Shown here: positions 49,734 to 58,717 of the stretch, piece by piece
Layout: the number at the start of each line of letters is the position of its first letter
How positions within the stretch are numbered: the first letter of the stretch is position 1
Origin: Sphingobium sp. Z007
GTDB taxonomy: Bacteria; Pseudomonadota; Alphaproteobacteria; Sphingomonadales; Sphingomonadaceae
NCBI RefSeq assembly: GCF_900013425.1
Contig: NZ_FBXK01000005.1
Span: 3,125,501-3,189,500, forward strand
DNA length: 64,000 bases
Direction: 5' to 3'
The notes under the pieces: model-generated
Told to the model about the DNA's origin: nothing
Seen by the model: only the letters and a program-made list of their open reading frames with translations
Databases searched by the model: none
Made by a program: the position numbers and the translations under genes

Positions 49734-51425
49734 TCACTCCTGTAACGAAACCCCAGGGCTGCGCGGGTCGGCGGCGCCCTGCCAATGGCCGTCGGACAGA
49801 CGTTCCGCCGCGTTGGCTTTGAGCCCCATGCGGTTGATGCTGACACGGTGGCCGAGTTTCTCCAACGGGGCCTTCATGGCTTCGAGCGACGTGCCCTGTT
49901 CCAGCACCAGCCCTTCGCCATTGAAGAAGAGGAGGCCGTGGGCGATCGACTCCTGCGCCGACAGGCCCCAGTCGAAATGGGCGATCAGCGCCTTGGCGAC
50001 CTGCATGATGATGGTCTTGCCGCCCGCCGCGCCGACGGTGAAGATGGGCGTGCCGCTGGCGTCATAGACGATGGTGGGCGACATGGAGGAGAGCGGGCGC
50101 TTGCCTGGCTCCACCCGGTTGGCGACGGGCTTGCCGTCCTTTTCGGGGGTAAAGCTGAAATCGGTCAGTTCATTGTTCAGGATCACGCCGTTGGCGATCA
50201 ACTGGCTGCCGAAGAAACTTTCGATGGTGGATGTCCAGGCGGCGATGTCGCCGTTGCGATCGACCGCGACGAAATGGCTGGTGCCGCTTTCGGGCTGGGG
50301 CAACGCGGCGGTGCGCGGTTGCGCGCCGGGCGGGGTGCCGGGCGTGTAGGCGGTGAGCGCCTTGTTCAGGCGGATAAGCGACGAGCGCTGTTTGAGATAG
50401 GCGGGGTCGATCATGCCGCTGACCGGCACGGATACGAAGTCCGGGTCGCCCAGCCATGTTTCGCGATCGGCATAGGCGAGTTGCATCGCTTCGCCGATGA
50501 CGTGCCATGAGCGCGGATCGTCCTTGCCCCATTGGCGAAGCGGGAAGCGCTCGACCATGCCGAGAATTTCCAGCACGGTGACGCCGCCAGCCGAGGCCGG
50601 TCCCATGCCGCAGACGGTGTAGATGCGGTAGTGGCCGCACACCGGCTTGCGCGGTTGCGCCTTGTAGGCCGCGAGGTCAGCTTCCGTCATCGGCACCGGG
50701 TTTTTGGGCGCGTTGGTGACAGCATCGCTGATGAGGCGGGCGTTTTCGCCGGTATAGAAAGCGTCCGGTCCCTCCGCCGCGATCCGTTTGAACAGGGCGG
50801 CGAGCGGCGGATTCTTGAGCGTCGTGCCGACCGGGGGCGGGGCGCCGTTCACCCAGAAGAGCTTCTGGATTTCTGGAAAGTCGGCCCAGATGCCTTGGGT
50901 CGCGCGCAGGGCGGTGGCGGTGCGTTCACCCAGCACGAAGCCGTCCTGCGCATAGCGGATCGCTGGCGCGAAGAGGTCCGCCCAGGGCAGCTTGCCCCAT
51001 TTTTTATGCGCGTCCCACGCCAGGCGCAGATTGCCCGGCACGCCGGCCGAATAGCCGCCCGGCCAGGCTTGCATGAAGGGCAGGGGCTTGCCGTCTGCGC
51101 CCATGAAGCGGTCCGGCCGTGCCGCGGCGGGGGCGGTTTCGCGGCCGTCGATGGATTCGAGCTGCCCGGTCGCGCCGTCATGATGCATCAGGAAACCGCC
51201 GCCGCCGATGCCGCTATTGTGCGGTTCCACGACGTTGAGCGTCAGCATCATCGCGATCGCCGCGTCGGTGGCGCTGCCGCCCTGGCGCAATATTGCCTGC
51301 CCCGCCTGCGCCGCGCGCGGATCGGCGGCGGACACGGTGGCGTTCGTCGACACCGGCGCGCGGGCGACGGCGGGGGTGGGGATGAGGGCGAGCGAGGCCA
51401 GCAGGCGCGAAAGGCGGGGAAGCAT
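49734..51425 (-). CDS. ggt: Gamma-glutamyltransferase
   Basis: 563 residues from the ATG at 51425 (the ATG at 51443 is less likely). A signal peptide spans about 1-22. The proenzyme features are present: the large-subunit start AADPRAAQAGQAILRQGGSA and GIGGGGFLMHHDG, and the self-cleavage/catalytic Thr in SGTSHFVAVDRNGD. In the small subunit are LNNELTDFSF, MSPTIVYD and GAAGGKTIIMQV. It cleaves gamma-glutamyl bonds, mainly of glutathione, in the periplasm. With the 5-oxoprolinase elsewhere in the window it could complete glutathione breakdown, but the two are not linked. Confidence 0.95.
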   Translation of the reverse strand: MLPRLSRLLASLALIPTPAVARAPVSTNATVSAADPRAAQAGQAILRQGGSATDAAIAMMLTLNVVEPHNSGIGGGGFLMHHDGATGQLESIDGRETAPAAARPDRFMGADGKPLPFMQAWPGGYSAGVPGNLRLAWDAHKKWGKLPWADLFAPAIRYAQDGFVLGERTATALRATQGIWADFPEIQKLFWVNGAPPPVGTTLKNPPLAALFKRIAAEGPDAFYTGENARLISDAVTNAPKNPVPMTEADLAAYKAQPRKPVCGHYRIYTVCGMGPASAGGVTVLEILGMVERFPLRQWGKDDPRSWHVIGEAMQLAYADRETWLGDPDFVSVPVSGMIDPAYLKQRSSLIRLNKALTAYTPGTPPGAQPRTAALPQPESGTSHFVAVDRNGDIAAWTSTIESFFGSQLIANGVILNNELTDFSFTPEKDGKPVANRVEPGKRPLSSMSPTIVYDASGTPIFTVGAAGGKTIIMQVAKALIAHFDWGLSAQESIAHGLLFFNGEGLVLEQGTSLEAMKAPLEKLGHRVSINRMGLKANAAERLSDGHWQGAADPRSPGVSLQE

Positions 51426-51506
51426 GACATCCACCCTAGCCATTGCGTTGCGCGCGGCAACCCTTTGTCTGGGGCGACGAATTTTTAGGATGGCGTTGGC
51501 CAGACG

Positions 51507-51764
51507 TCAGGGGTCGCCCAGATCTTTGTCGCCGATCGCGATGCGATAGGGGCCTGCGCGGCAGTCGAGAGGCTTCCCTTTCCAGCTCAGCCGGACAATT
51601 CCGTCGGCCACCAACCCGTCGATCGCGGCATGGACCGTCGGCATCGCCCCTCGCCAATCGCCATCGGCTGCGATCGCCCGTGCAACCTCGCTGGGACATA
51701 TCGTCGCGCCTTCATGGCGAGCGCCAAGCAGCGTCAGCGTCATTTCGCGCGCCGTCTTCGTCAT
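51507..51764 (-). CDS. DUF3253 family protein
   Basis: 85 residues. A small winged-helix-like domain is visible: CPSEVARAIAADGDWRGAMP, AIDGLVADGIVRLSWKGKPL and a closing GPYRIAIG, matching DUF3253. Probably cytosolic; function unknown, though the fold suggests nucleic-acid or protein binding. Its ATG overlaps the stop of the upstream UVR-motif gene (ATGA), so the two are co-translated. Confidence 0.85.
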   Translation of the reverse strand: MTKTAREMTLTLLGARHEGATICPSEVARAIAADGDWRGAMPTVHAAIDGLVADGIVRLSWKGKPLDCRAGPYRIAIGDKDLGDP

Positions 51765-52048
51765 TTTCGCGGCTTGCCCCGCATGCTGCGTCCGGCCGTC
51801 ATCGGATCAGGCTTGGCAGGCGGCGTCCAGCCGGGGGGCGGCGCAACGCGCTGTCGGCTGGTGCCAAGGCCCATGGCTCCGGGTTTCTGGCGATGAAGTC
51901 CGTCCACTTCAGCCTGTGCCGCGTCTTCCGCCGAGGCGCCGCCCCGCATCAGACTGATCTTGTCCCGGCACCGTTTCGCTTCTTCGAAATCCAGCGCGCG
52001 CGCGGCCGCTTCCATTTTATGCCGCAGGGTCTCGATCGTGTCGCTCAT
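51761..52048 (-). CDS. Small UVR-motif protein
   Basis: 95 residues from the ATG at 52048. The N-terminal half is a UvrB/UvrC (UVR) helical hairpin: IETLRHKMEAAARALDFEEA followed by KRCRDKISLM. The second half is Pro/Arg/Lys-rich and ends SMRGKPRK, likely disordered and basic. UVR motifs mediate protein contacts in nucleotide-excision repair and in several stress proteins (McsA, ClpC). The partner here is unknown. Coupled by ATGA to the DUF3253 gene and 47 bases after pyrD. Confidence 0.85.
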   Translation of the reverse strand: MSDTIETLRHKMEAAARALDFEEAKRCRDKISLMRGGASAEDAAQAEVDGLHRQKPGAMGLGTSRQRVAPPPGWTPPAKPDPMTAGRSMRGKPRK

Positions 52049-52095
52049 GCCCCACCAACGCCCATGACCGACGGCGGGGTTCATGCCGCCTGATT

Positions 52096-53154
52096 CTATT
52101 TCGCGTCTACGCCGACCAGGTCGGCCATTGTCTTGACCCCGTCGCGGGTCATGAGCCTTTTGAGGCCCGCATTGATCCGCTTGGCCAGATACGGCCCTTC
52201 ATAGACAAGTGCGCTGTAGAGTTGGACCAGCGACGCGCCGGCGCGGATGCGGGCGTAGGCTTGTTCCGCGTTGGTGATGCCGCCTACGCCGATCAACGGC
52301 AGGCGCGCGCCTGCGAGACGGTGGAAGTCCTTGAGCCGCGCCAGCGACAGGTCGGTCAGCGGTGCGCCCGACAGGCCGCCCGTTTCGCTCGCATGGGGGG
52401 AACGCAACGCCGGGCGCGACAAGGTGGTGTTGGACACGATCAGCGCATCGACGCGATGGTCGATGCAGGCGGCGGTGATATCCTCGACATCGGCCGGTTC
52501 CAGATCAGGCGCGACCTTGAGGAAAATGGGGGTGGTTCCCGCCCCGCGCGCCGCCATCACCGCCGACAACAGGTCGTCCAATGCGGCGCGGCCCTGCAGC
52601 GCGCGCAGGCCCGGCGTGTTGGGGGAGGAGATGTTGACGGTGAGATAGTCGGCCAGCGGGGCCATGCAGGTGACACCGGTCACATAGTCGGCGATGCCGC
52701 GCCCGGCGGCCGTCGCGTCCTTGTTCGCGCCGATATTGATGCCGATCACCGGGCCGCCGCTGCTCACGGGCCGGCGATAGCGGGCGATGCGGTCCGCCGC
52801 GGCGCCCTGGCCGCCATTGTTGAAGCCGAAGCGATTGATGACGGCGCGGTCCTCGACCAGTCGGAACAGGCGCGGCTGGGGATTGCCCGGCTGCGCGAGC
52901 GGGGTCAGCGTGCCCAGTTCGGCGAAGCCAAAGCCCAGGCCATGCATCTTGTGCGCAATCCGGCCGTCCTTGTCATAGCCCGCGGCCAGGCCCACCGGGT
53001 TGGGGAAGCGGATTCCCGCCACCACCGTCTCCAGCATCGGATCGACGCCAAGCGGCGCGGCGGTCGGCATCAGCCGCAAGGCGGCGATCGAAAGATGGTG
53101 GGCGCGTTCGGCATCCAGGGCGAACAGCAGCGGGCGGATCAGGCGGTAAGACAT
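52096..53154 (-). CDS. pyrD: Dihydroorotate dehydrogenase (quinone)
   Basis: 352 residues. Class 2 enzyme: an N-terminal amphipathic helix for membrane docking (YRLIRPLLFALDAERAHHLS) precedes the FMN-binding TIM barrel. Motifs are NPVGLAAGYDKDGRIAHKM, GFGFAELGTLTPLAQPGNPQ (split here from a longer conserved stretch), INRFGFNNGGQGAAADRI and VNISSPNTPGLRALQ with the catalytic Ser region. LPLIGVGGITNAEQAYARI binds the FMN phosphate. It oxidises dihydroorotate to orotate with quinone in pyrimidine synthesis. GGAGCC precedes the start. Two small genes follow on the same strand. Confidence 0.97.
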   Translation of the reverse strand: MSYRLIRPLLFALDAERAHHLSIAALRLMPTAAPLGVDPMLETVVAGIRFPNPVGLAAGYDKDGRIAHKMHGLGFGFAELGTLTPLAQPGNPQPRLFRLVEDRAVINRFGFNNGGQGAAADRIARYRRPVSSGGPVIGINIGANKDATAAGRGIADYVTGVTCMAPLADYLTVNISSPNTPGLRALQGRAALDDLLSAVMAARGAGTTPIFLKVAPDLEPADVEDITAACIDHRVDALIVSNTTLSRPALRSPHASETGGLSGAPLTDLSLARLKDFHRLAGARLPLIGVGGITNAEQAYARIRAGASLVQLYSALVYEGPYLAKRINAGLKRLMTRDGVKTMADLVGVDAK

Positions 53155-53232
53155 GGCTCCAGCCTATGCCAGCGGACCATCGGCGCGTCGAGTCGCTGTG
53201 GCCATGCGGCAACAGATCGGCAACAAGGTTAT

Positions 53233-53255
53233 TTCATGACAAGAAACGTCATGAA
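53233..53255. promoter_or_regulatory. Perfect TTCATGAC palindrome upstream of pyrD
   Basis: TTCATGAC and GTCATGAA flank the 7-base spacer AAGAAAC, 79 bases upstream of the pyrD start and near the beginning of the possible small-RNA unit. It is a good candidate operator, but the regulator is unknown. Confidence 0.55.
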
Positions 53256-53289
53256 TGGAACCGTTTGCGCGCCAAAAATGTCCGTTTCG

Positions 53290-53406
53290 TCCAATAAAGT
53301 TGCTGTGATTCGGGCGTAAAGCCCCTTTGCGACCCGAAGGCTCTCTGGCCTATGGCCAATGAGACCTTTTACTGACCCGGCGGTGCAAACCGCCGGGTCA
53401 TTTTTT
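53290..53406 (+). ncRNA. Candidate small RNA ending in an orphan terminator
   Basis: Between the divergent pyrD and AraC genes there is no plus-strand gene, yet a strong plus-strand terminator is present at 53373-53406. The preceding ~80 bases contain another small stem (GGCCTATGGCC) and lack a convincing reading frame apart from a 22-codon one at 53252-53319. A short non-coding transcript or a leader peptide unit is the simplest explanation. The 5-prime end is a guess. Confidence 0.4.
53373..53406 (+). terminator. Strong rho-independent terminator
   Basis: TGACCCGGCGGT and its perfect complement ACCGCCGGGTCA flank a GCAA tetraloop and are followed by TTTTTT. Nothing coding ends just upstream on the plus strand. 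Confidence 0.9.
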
Positions 53407-53506
53407 ACGCATTTCAACGCTAGGTGTCGAAAAACTTTACCATATTTTCATGGCGCCGCTTGCGCTGCGCCTGCGTTGGCGCATAGTGCCCGGCAGGGGT
53501 GAAAAC

Positions 53507-54448
53507 ATGGGGTCGCAACATAGCGATAATATGGCGCGCTTAGTCGCGTTGCCGGATGGCCGCGGGCCTTTGTCCTACACGGTCGATGCCGCACAGGGGC
53601 CTGTGCGGCTGCGCTATTTCGCGCCGCCCGCGCCTCTGCGCGCCTATTTCGGATCGCTTTATTATTTCACCGTGTCGGCCGATCGTTACGCCGACGTCAC
53701 CCGCGCCGACGTGCCGCAATTGCGGCTGATGCTGGATGGCAGCGGCCATTATCATTTTCAGGACGGTGCCGTCGTTGCGACCCCCGACGTCTGCCTGCTG
53801 GGGCCGACGATGGGGGCGACCCGGTTCGAGCTGGACCGGCCGGCGCGGGTGGTGGGCATTTCGCTGCTGCCCGCCGGCTGGCTGGCGTTGCATGGCGGCG
53901 ACGCCAGTGAACTGGCGGACGGGCTGTGCGACTTGGCGGCCGAACGGGGCGACGCCTATGCCCGGTTGCTGGACGGGTTGCGCGCGCTGGGCGACGACGC
54001 CGACGCGATGGCGGCGCTGTGCTGGAGCGAATTGGGGCGGCTGACTCGGCCGTTGCGCCCGGCGACCTGGGAATTGCTGGCGGCGATCGACGCATGGCTG
54101 ATGGACGAAGGGTCGCCGCGGATCGAGATACTGGCCGAAACCACTGGCCTGTCGCCCCGCCAGCTCGCCAGGCTGGCGAACAAATATTATGGCGCCCCGC
54201 CCAAATTATTGGCGCGCAAATATCGGGCGCTGCGCTGTTCGGCGCGAATCGCGCTGGATGGGGAAAGCTGGCAGCAATTATGCGAGGAAGGCGGCTTTTA
54301 CGACCAGTCGCACTTCATCCGGGAGATCAAGCATTTCATCGGCCTGACCCCGCACCAGTTGCAGACCGAGCCTTCGGCGGTGGCGCAATTGACGTTGCTG
54401 CGGCGATCGCTGGGCGGCGACGTGGCGGTGCTCAACCGATTGAGTTAA
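53507..54448 (+). CDS. AraC-family transcriptional regulator
   Basis: 313 residues from the ATG at 53507, preceded by AGGGGTGAAAAC. The N-terminal ~180 residues are a sensor domain (LSYTVDAAQGPVRLRYFAPP to VVGISLLPAGWLAL). The C-terminal AraC DNA-binding domain spans about 205-290 with two HTH units: IEILAETTGLSPRQLARLAN and LCEEGGFYDQSHFIREIKHF, then IGLTPHQLQ. The sensor domain is of the type seen in alphaproteobacterial regulators without a known ligand. The target is unknown; it stands between a terminator and the suf operon. Confidence 0.92.
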   Translation: MGSQHSDNMARLVALPDGRGPLSYTVDAAQGPVRLRYFAPPAPLRAYFGSLYYFTVSADRYADVTRADVPQLRLMLDGSGHYHFQDGAVVATPDVCLLGPTMGATRFELDRPARVVGISLLPAGWLALHGGDASELADGLCDLAAERGDAYARLLDGLRALGDDADAMAALCWSELGRLTRPLRPATWELLAAIDAWLMDEGSPRIEILAETTGLSPRQLARLANKYYGAPPKLLARKYRALRCSARIALDGESWQQLCEEGGFYDQSHFIREIKHFIGLTPHQLQTEPSAVAQLTLLRRSLGGDVAVLNRLS

Positions 54449-54470
54449 GGCGTTCAGAACAGCGTCCTAT

Positions 54471-54547
54471 CCGTTCCCCCTGCGCCTGTCGAAGGGCTAC
54501 ACGCCCGGAAGACAAGCGGGAGGCTAAGACAGGCTTGGCCCGAACGG
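54471..54547. repeat. Degenerate CCGTTC...GAACGG inverted repeat
   Basis: CCGTTCCCCCTGCGCCTGTC (from 54471) and AGACAGGCTTGGCCCGAACGG-type arm (to 54547) face each other over about 25 bases with mismatches. It resembles a decayed member of the repeat at 37842 and lies after the AraC gene. Confidence 0.55.
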
Positions 54548-54624
54548 ATTATGCGAAGCGCGTCGTTCTGCGCCTTTTCGACGCAAAAATGCCTTGATTA
54601 ACCGCGGCCGCAGGACCACATGCG

Positions 54625-54654
54625 CTCAATCGGATGGAATCAGTCCGATTTGAG
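54625..54654. promoter_or_regulatory. Candidate operator of the suf operon
   Basis: CTCAATCGGA and TCCGATTTGAG form a near-perfect palindrome (one extra A in the right arm) around TGGAATCAG, ending 17 bases before the start of the Rrf2-type regulator. Auto-regulation by that regulator is the obvious hypothesis; the repeat does not match a consensus I can name. Confidence 0.6.
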
Positions 54655-54671
54655 AATGGTTCGCAATTGAT

Positions 54672-55082
54672 ATGAAATTATCGAGCTTCGCTGACTATGC
54701 GGTCGTGTTGATGTCCGCTGCGGCGCGCCATTGCGGCGCGGCGAAGATGAACGCGACCACGCTTTCGGCCGAAACCGGTATCCCGCTGCCCACCGCGCAG
54801 AAGCTGGTGAGCCGGCTGTCGGCGGCGGGATTGCTCGAATCGAGCCGGGGCACCGGCGGCGGCGTGCGGCTGTCGCGTCCGCCCGCGACGATCACGCTGG
54901 CCGATGTGGTGGAGGCGGTCGAGGGACCGATCGCCATGACCGCCTGCAACGAACTGGGCGCGCATGATTGCAACCTGGAAACCGACTGCCGCATCCGCCC
55001 GCACATGAACGTGGCCAATGAAGCGATCCGATCGGCCCTGGCCGGCGTGACGATCGCCAGCCTTAGCAGAGAAATGGCATGA
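54672..55082 (+). CDS. Rrf2-family SUF system regulator
   Basis: 136 residues. A winged HTH is visible at the N-terminus ([52 protein letters not shown]). Three conserved cysteines lie near residues 97, 105 and 111 in [19 protein letters not shown], suited to bind an Fe-S cluster as in IscR. This is the regulator type that begins suf operons in sphingomonads and related alphaproteobacteria. It probably senses Fe-S status and represses or activates the operon. Its stop overlaps the sufB start (ATGA). Confidence 0.93.
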   Translation: MKLSSFADYAVVLMSAAARHCGAAKMNATTLSAETGIPLPTAQKLVSRLSAAGLLESSRGTGGGVRLSRPPATITLADVVEAVEGPIAMTACNELGAHDCNLETDCRIRPHMNVANEAIRSALAGVTIASLSREMA

Positions 55083-56563
55083 CCGAACAAATCACCACCG
55101 TTCGCAACCAGGAAGCGCAGGATGCGGCGGATCGCGCGTCCACCTACGAACATGGCTGGGCAAGCGATATCGAGCAGGATTTCGCGCCCAAGGGGCTGAA
55201 CGAGGATACGGTCCGCTTCATTTCGGCCAAGAAGAAAGAGCCGCAATGGCTGCTCGACTGGCGGCTGAAGGCGTTCGCGATGTGGAAGACGATGACGCCG
55301 CCCGACTGGGCCAAGCTGAACGTGCCGCCGATCGACTATCAGGACGCCTATTATTACGCCGAGCCCAAGAAGAAGGTGGAGCTGGATTCGCTCGACGAGG
55401 TCGACCCCGAAATCCTCGCCACCTATAAGAAATTGGGCATCCCCATCGCTGAGCAGGAAATGCTGGCCGGGGTGAAGGGGAGCCGTCGGATCGCGGTGGA
55501 CGCGGTGTTCGACAGCGTGTCGGTCGCCACCACCTTCCGCAAGGAGCTGGAGGAAGCGGGCGTCATCTTCCGCTCGATCAGCGAAGCGGTGCGCGAATAT
55601 CCCGACCTGGTGAAGAAGTGGATGGGCAAGATCGTGCCGATGCACGACAATTATTTCGCCACTTTGAACTGCGCGGTCTTTTCCGACGGGACGTTCGTTT
55701 ATATCCCCAAGGGGGTGCGTTGCCCGATGGAATTGTCCACCTATTTCCGCATCAACGCGGAAAATACCGGCCAGTTCGAGCGGACGCTGATCGTCGCGGA
55801 CGAGGGGTCTTATGTCTCCTACCTCGAAGGCTGCACCGCGCCGATGCGCGACGAGAATCAGTTGCACGCCGCCGTCGTGGAGCTGGTCGCGCTGGACGAC
55901 GCCGAGATCAAATATTCCACCGTCCAGAACTGGTATCCCGGCGACGCGGACGGGAAGGGCGGCATCTATAATTTCGTCACCAAGCGCGCGCTATGCCAGG
56001 GCAAGAACAGCAAGGTGTCGTGGACGCAGGTGGAAACCGGGTCGGCGATTACGTGGAAATATCCGTCCTGTGTGCTGAACGGCGAGAATAGCGTGGGTGA
56101 GTTCTATTCTGTCGCGCTGACGAATAACAGGCAGCAGGCCGATACCGGGACCAAGATGATCCATAACGGTAAAGGCACGCGGTCGACCATCGTGTCGAAG
56201 GGGATTTCGGCCGGGCGATCGAACAATACTTATCGCGGGCTGGTGCGTGTGGCGCCGGGGGCGGAAGGGGTGCGCAATTTCACCCAGTGCGACAGCCTGT
56301 TGCTGGGCGACCAGTGCGGCGCGCATACCGTGCCCTATATCGAGGTGAAGAACCCCAGCGCGCAGATCGAGCATGAGGCGACGACGAGCAAGATCAGCGA
56401 CGACCAACTCTTCTATGCGATGCAGCGCGGGCTGAATGCGGAGAGCGCGGTGAGTTTGATCGTGAACGGGTTTGCGCGGGAGGTGCTGCAACAGTTGCCG
56501 ATGGAGTTTGCGGTCGAGGCGCAGAAGTTGCTGGGGATTTCGCTGGAGGGGTCGGTTGGTTGA
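55079..56563 (+). CDS. sufB: Fe-S cluster assembly scaffold SufB
   Basis: 494 residues, full length. SufB features: [52 protein letters not shown], and the C-terminal [20 protein letters not shown] region with the Cys and His/Glu positions involved in sulfur transfer and cluster ligation. It is the core of the SufBCD scaffold complex in the cytosol. Coupled by ATGA to the regulator gene. The downstream sufC follows after two short genes. Confidence 0.97.
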   Translation: MTEQITTVRNQEAQDAADRASTYEHGWASDIEQDFAPKGLNEDTVRFISAKKKEPQWLLDWRLKAFAMWKTMTPPDWAKLNVPPIDYQDAYYYAEPKKKVELDSLDEVDPEILATYKKLGIPIAEQEMLAGVKGSRRIAVDAVFDSVSVATTFRKELEEAGVIFRSISEAVREYPDLVKKWMGKIVPMHDNYFATLNCAVFSDGTFVYIPKGVRCPMELSTYFRINAENTGQFERTLIVADEGSYVSYLEGCTAPMRDENQLHAAVVELVALDDAEIKYSTVQNWYPGDADGKGGIYNFVTKRALCQGKNSKVSWTQVETGSAITWKYPSCVLNGENSVGEFYSVALTNNRQQADTGTKMIHNGKGTRSTIVSKGISAGRSNNTYRGLVRVAPGAEGVRNFTQCDSLLLGDQCGAHTVPYIEVKNPSAQIEHEATTSKISDDQLFYAMQRGLNAESAVSLIVNGFAREVLQQLPMEFAVEAQKLLGISLEGSVG

Positions 56564-56576
56564 TGCGTTCGCCAGG

Positions 56577-56723
56577 ATGACGGTCAACGAGCGGCTCTTC
56601 GCTGCTGGGTTGCTGGCAGCCTACGAGGCAGCCCAGGCGGATGATGATTTTGAGAAGATAAACGAGATATTGGGCAGGGTTGGGCTGCACCAAGACGCCG
56701 ACGGAATGATACATGCACGCTAA
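56577..56723 (+). CDS. Small conserved-type protein inside the suf operon
   Basis: 48 residues from the ATG at 56577; alternatively 55 residues from a TTG at 56556, which has GGAGG 6 bases upstream within the sufB end. The sequence NERLFAAGLLAAYEAAQADD then INEILGRVGL has the look of a small helical protein widespread in alphaproteobacteria. Function unknown. It sits between sufB and the next unknown gene and is probably just co-transcribed. Confidence 0.6.
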   Translation: MTVNERLFAAGLLAAYEAAQADDDFEKINEILGRVGLHQDADGMIHAR

Positions 56724-56762
56724 CGCGGACGTGCTTTTCTGCGGTTTGAAAGGATAAGAATT

Positions 56763-57218
56763 TTGAGCGACGAAGACGATATTCAGGATGCCCTCGCGGA
56801 TTTCGCGGAGGATGTCGGCAATGGCCAGTCATGGACTGCCGCGATCCGTATCCTGACCGAGGATTATGAGCTGGAAGAGGGCGAGTTGGAGCCGCGCGCG
56901 CGGGCCGAGTTCGGCGATCTGGACGCTTATGAGGCGCAGAGCCGCGAGGCGCTGCAAAAGGCCGATGCCGCGATGACCGAGAAGCTGCGCAAGGACAAGG
57001 CGTTCCATAAGGCCAAGGCGCCCAATCTGGCGCGTATGGGGCCGGTCAGCGAGTTTGTCGTCGCGCTGCTGGAGAAAGGTCCGCCGGAGGGCGAGGCCGA
57101 CTGGTGGCCCTATATGCCGGTGAAGCGCTATATCGACACGCTGTTCCCCGCGCCGGGCGATGTGCGCGACATGGCGTTCTGGACCGCGCGGACGCTCCAG
57201 CGCGCGCATGAGGGATAA
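56763..57218 (+). CDS. Hypothetical acidic protein of the suf operon
   Basis: 151 residues from a TTG at 56763; AAAGGATAAGAATT lies just upstream. Acidic N-terminal half (SDEDDIQDALADFAEDVGNG), a helical middle, and a Trp/Tyr-rich stretch ADWWPYMPVKRYIDTLFPAP near the end. No cysteine is present, so it is not itself a cluster scaffold. No family recognised. The position immediately before sufC suggests an accessory role in Fe-S assembly, without further evidence. Confidence 0.75.
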   Translation: MSDEDDIQDALADFAEDVGNGQSWTAAIRILTEDYELEEGELEPRARAEFGDLDAYEAQSREALQKADAAMTEKLRKDKAFHKAKAPNLARMGPVSEFVVALLEKGPPEGEADWWPYMPVKRYIDTLFPAPGDVRDMAFWTARTLQRAHEG

Positions 57219-57221
57219 GAG

Positions 57222-57968
57222 ATGCTTAACATCGACCAACTGACCAATGAGATTGACGGCAAGGCGATCCTGAAGGGATTGTCGCTGACCATCAACGCGG
57301 GTGAAATCCATGCGATCATGGGGCCGAACGGCGCGGGCAAATCGACGCTGGCCTACACGCTGGGCGGACGGCCGGGTTATGACGTGACGGGCGGTACCGC
57401 GACCTTCGAGGACGCGGACCTGTTCGACATGGAGCCGCATGAGCGCGCGGCGGCGGGGCTGTTTTTGGGCTTTCAATATCCGGTCGAGATTCCGGGCGTG
57501 TCCAACCTGCAATTCCTGCGCGAGAGCCTGAATGCGCAGAAGCGGGCGCGGGGCGAGAAGGAATTGAATGGTGGCGAGTTCATCCGGCTGGCCAAGGAGA
57601 AGGCTGCGCTGCTGGGCCTTGACATGGAGATGCTCAAGCGGCCGGTGAATGTCGGCTTTTCGGGCGGCGAGAAGAAGCGGGCCGAAATGGTGCAGATGGG
57701 CATCCTTGACCCCAAGCTGGCCATATTGGATGAAACCGACAGCGGCCTGGACATCGACGCCTTGAAGATCGTGGGCGCGGGGATCAACGCGATCATGCGC
57801 AAGCCCGACAGGGCGGTGCTGCTCATCACCCATTATCAGCGGCTGCTCGATTATGTGAAGCCGGACTTTGTGCATGTGCTGGCGGGCGGCCGGATCGTGA
57901 AGTCGGGCGGGCCGGAACTGGCGCTGGAGCTGGAGCGCGAAGGCTATGCCGAGGTGGTGGCAGCGTGA
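57222..57968 (+). CDS. sufC: Fe-S assembly ATPase SufC
   Basis: 248 residues. ABC ATPase with Walker A GPNGAGKSTLAYTLGG, Q-loop FLGFQYPVEIPGV, the SufC-type signature GFSGGEKKRAEM, Walker B LAILDETDSGLDIDALKIV and the His switch in LLITHYQRLLDY. It has no membrane partner; it drives conformational change of SufB-SufD. Its stop overlaps the GTG start of sufD. Confidence 0.97.
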   Translation: MLNIDQLTNEIDGKAILKGLSLTINAGEIHAIMGPNGAGKSTLAYTLGGRPGYDVTGGTATFEDADLFDMEPHERAAAGLFLGFQYPVEIPGVSNLQFLRESLNAQKRARGEKELNGGEFIRLAKEKAALLGLDMEMLKRPVNVGFSGGEKKRAEMVQMGILDPKLAILDETDSGLDIDALKIVGAGINAIMRKPDRAVLLITHYQRLLDYVKPDFVHVLAGGRIVKSGGPELALELEREGYAEVVAA

Positions 57969-58717
57969 ACGCTCTTGCTCTGCCAACCCGCCGCCAGGAA
58001 GACTGGCGCTATAGTGATGTCGAGGCGGTCGCCTCAATATGGCCTTTGCCTGCGCCGACGCGGATCGACGTGGCGGCGGGCGAAACCGCGCGCCATCATC
58101 TGTTGCAGGATGCGGCCGACGGCGCTGCGGCGGTGCATGAGTATGTCATCACCATAGCGGACGGGGCGCGGTGCGATTTTCATGTGCTCAATATCGGCGG
58201 CAGGCTGGGGCGGGTGACCTTTCATGTGACGATCGGCAGCCATGCGCATTTCGAGCTGAACGGCGCGATATTGGGCGGCGGCGACCAGACGTTGGAGATC
58301 ATCACCAGCGTCACCCACGCCAAGCCCGATTCGACCAGCGGCCAGACCATCCGGTCTATTTTGGGCGGTCGCGCGACCGGCAGCTACCTTGGCAGCATCA
58401 ATGTCGCGCGCGATGCGCAGCGGACCGACGCGTTTCAGTCGGTGAAAGCGATGTTGCTGGACCGGACGGCCACGGCGAACGCCAAGCCGGAGCTGGAAAT
58501 CTTCGCCGACGACGTGAAATGCGCCCATGGCGCGACCGTGGGCGAACTGGACAAGGCGGCGCTGTTCTACATGGCGTCGCGCGGCATGGACCCGGCGACG
58601 GCCAAGACGCTGCTGCTGCGATCCTTCGTCGCGGGCGTGTTCGACGATGTGGCGGACGAGGCCGTGAAGGATGGGCTGGAAGCCGCCGCGATCGCCAAGT
58701 TGGAGGCGCTGGTATGA
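57965..58717 (+). CDS. sufD: Fe-S assembly protein SufD (short form)
   Basis: 250 residues starting at a GTG that overlaps the sufC stop (GTGA). The beta-helix core (CDFHVLNIGGRLGRVTFHVT, HAKPDSTSGQTIRSILGGRA) and the C-terminal helical part (CAHGATVGELDKAALFYMAS, ATAKTLLLRSFVAGVFDDV) match SufD, with the conserved Cys-Ala-His-Gly motif. It is much shorter than the ~420-residue enterobacterial protein because the N-terminal helical domain is reduced to about 30 residues. Forms SufBCD with the products of the neighbouring genes. Confidence 0.93.
   Translation: MNALALPTRRQEDWRYSDVEAVASIWPLPAPTRIDVAAGETARHHLLQDAADGAAAVHEYVITIADGARCDFHVLNIGGRLGRVTFHVTIGSHAHFELNGAILGGGDQTLEIITSVTHAKPDSTSGQTIRSILGGRATGSYLGSINVARDAQRTDAFQSVKAMLLDRTATANAKPELEIFADDVKCAHGATVGELDKAALFYMASRGMDPATAKTLLLRSFVAGVFDDVADEAVKDGLEAAAIAKLEALV

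Noticed and set aside
53252..53319. 22-codon reading frame as a definite gene
   Set aside because: It has no good ribosome site and little protein character; it is kept only as a possible leader peptide within the small-RNA candidate.
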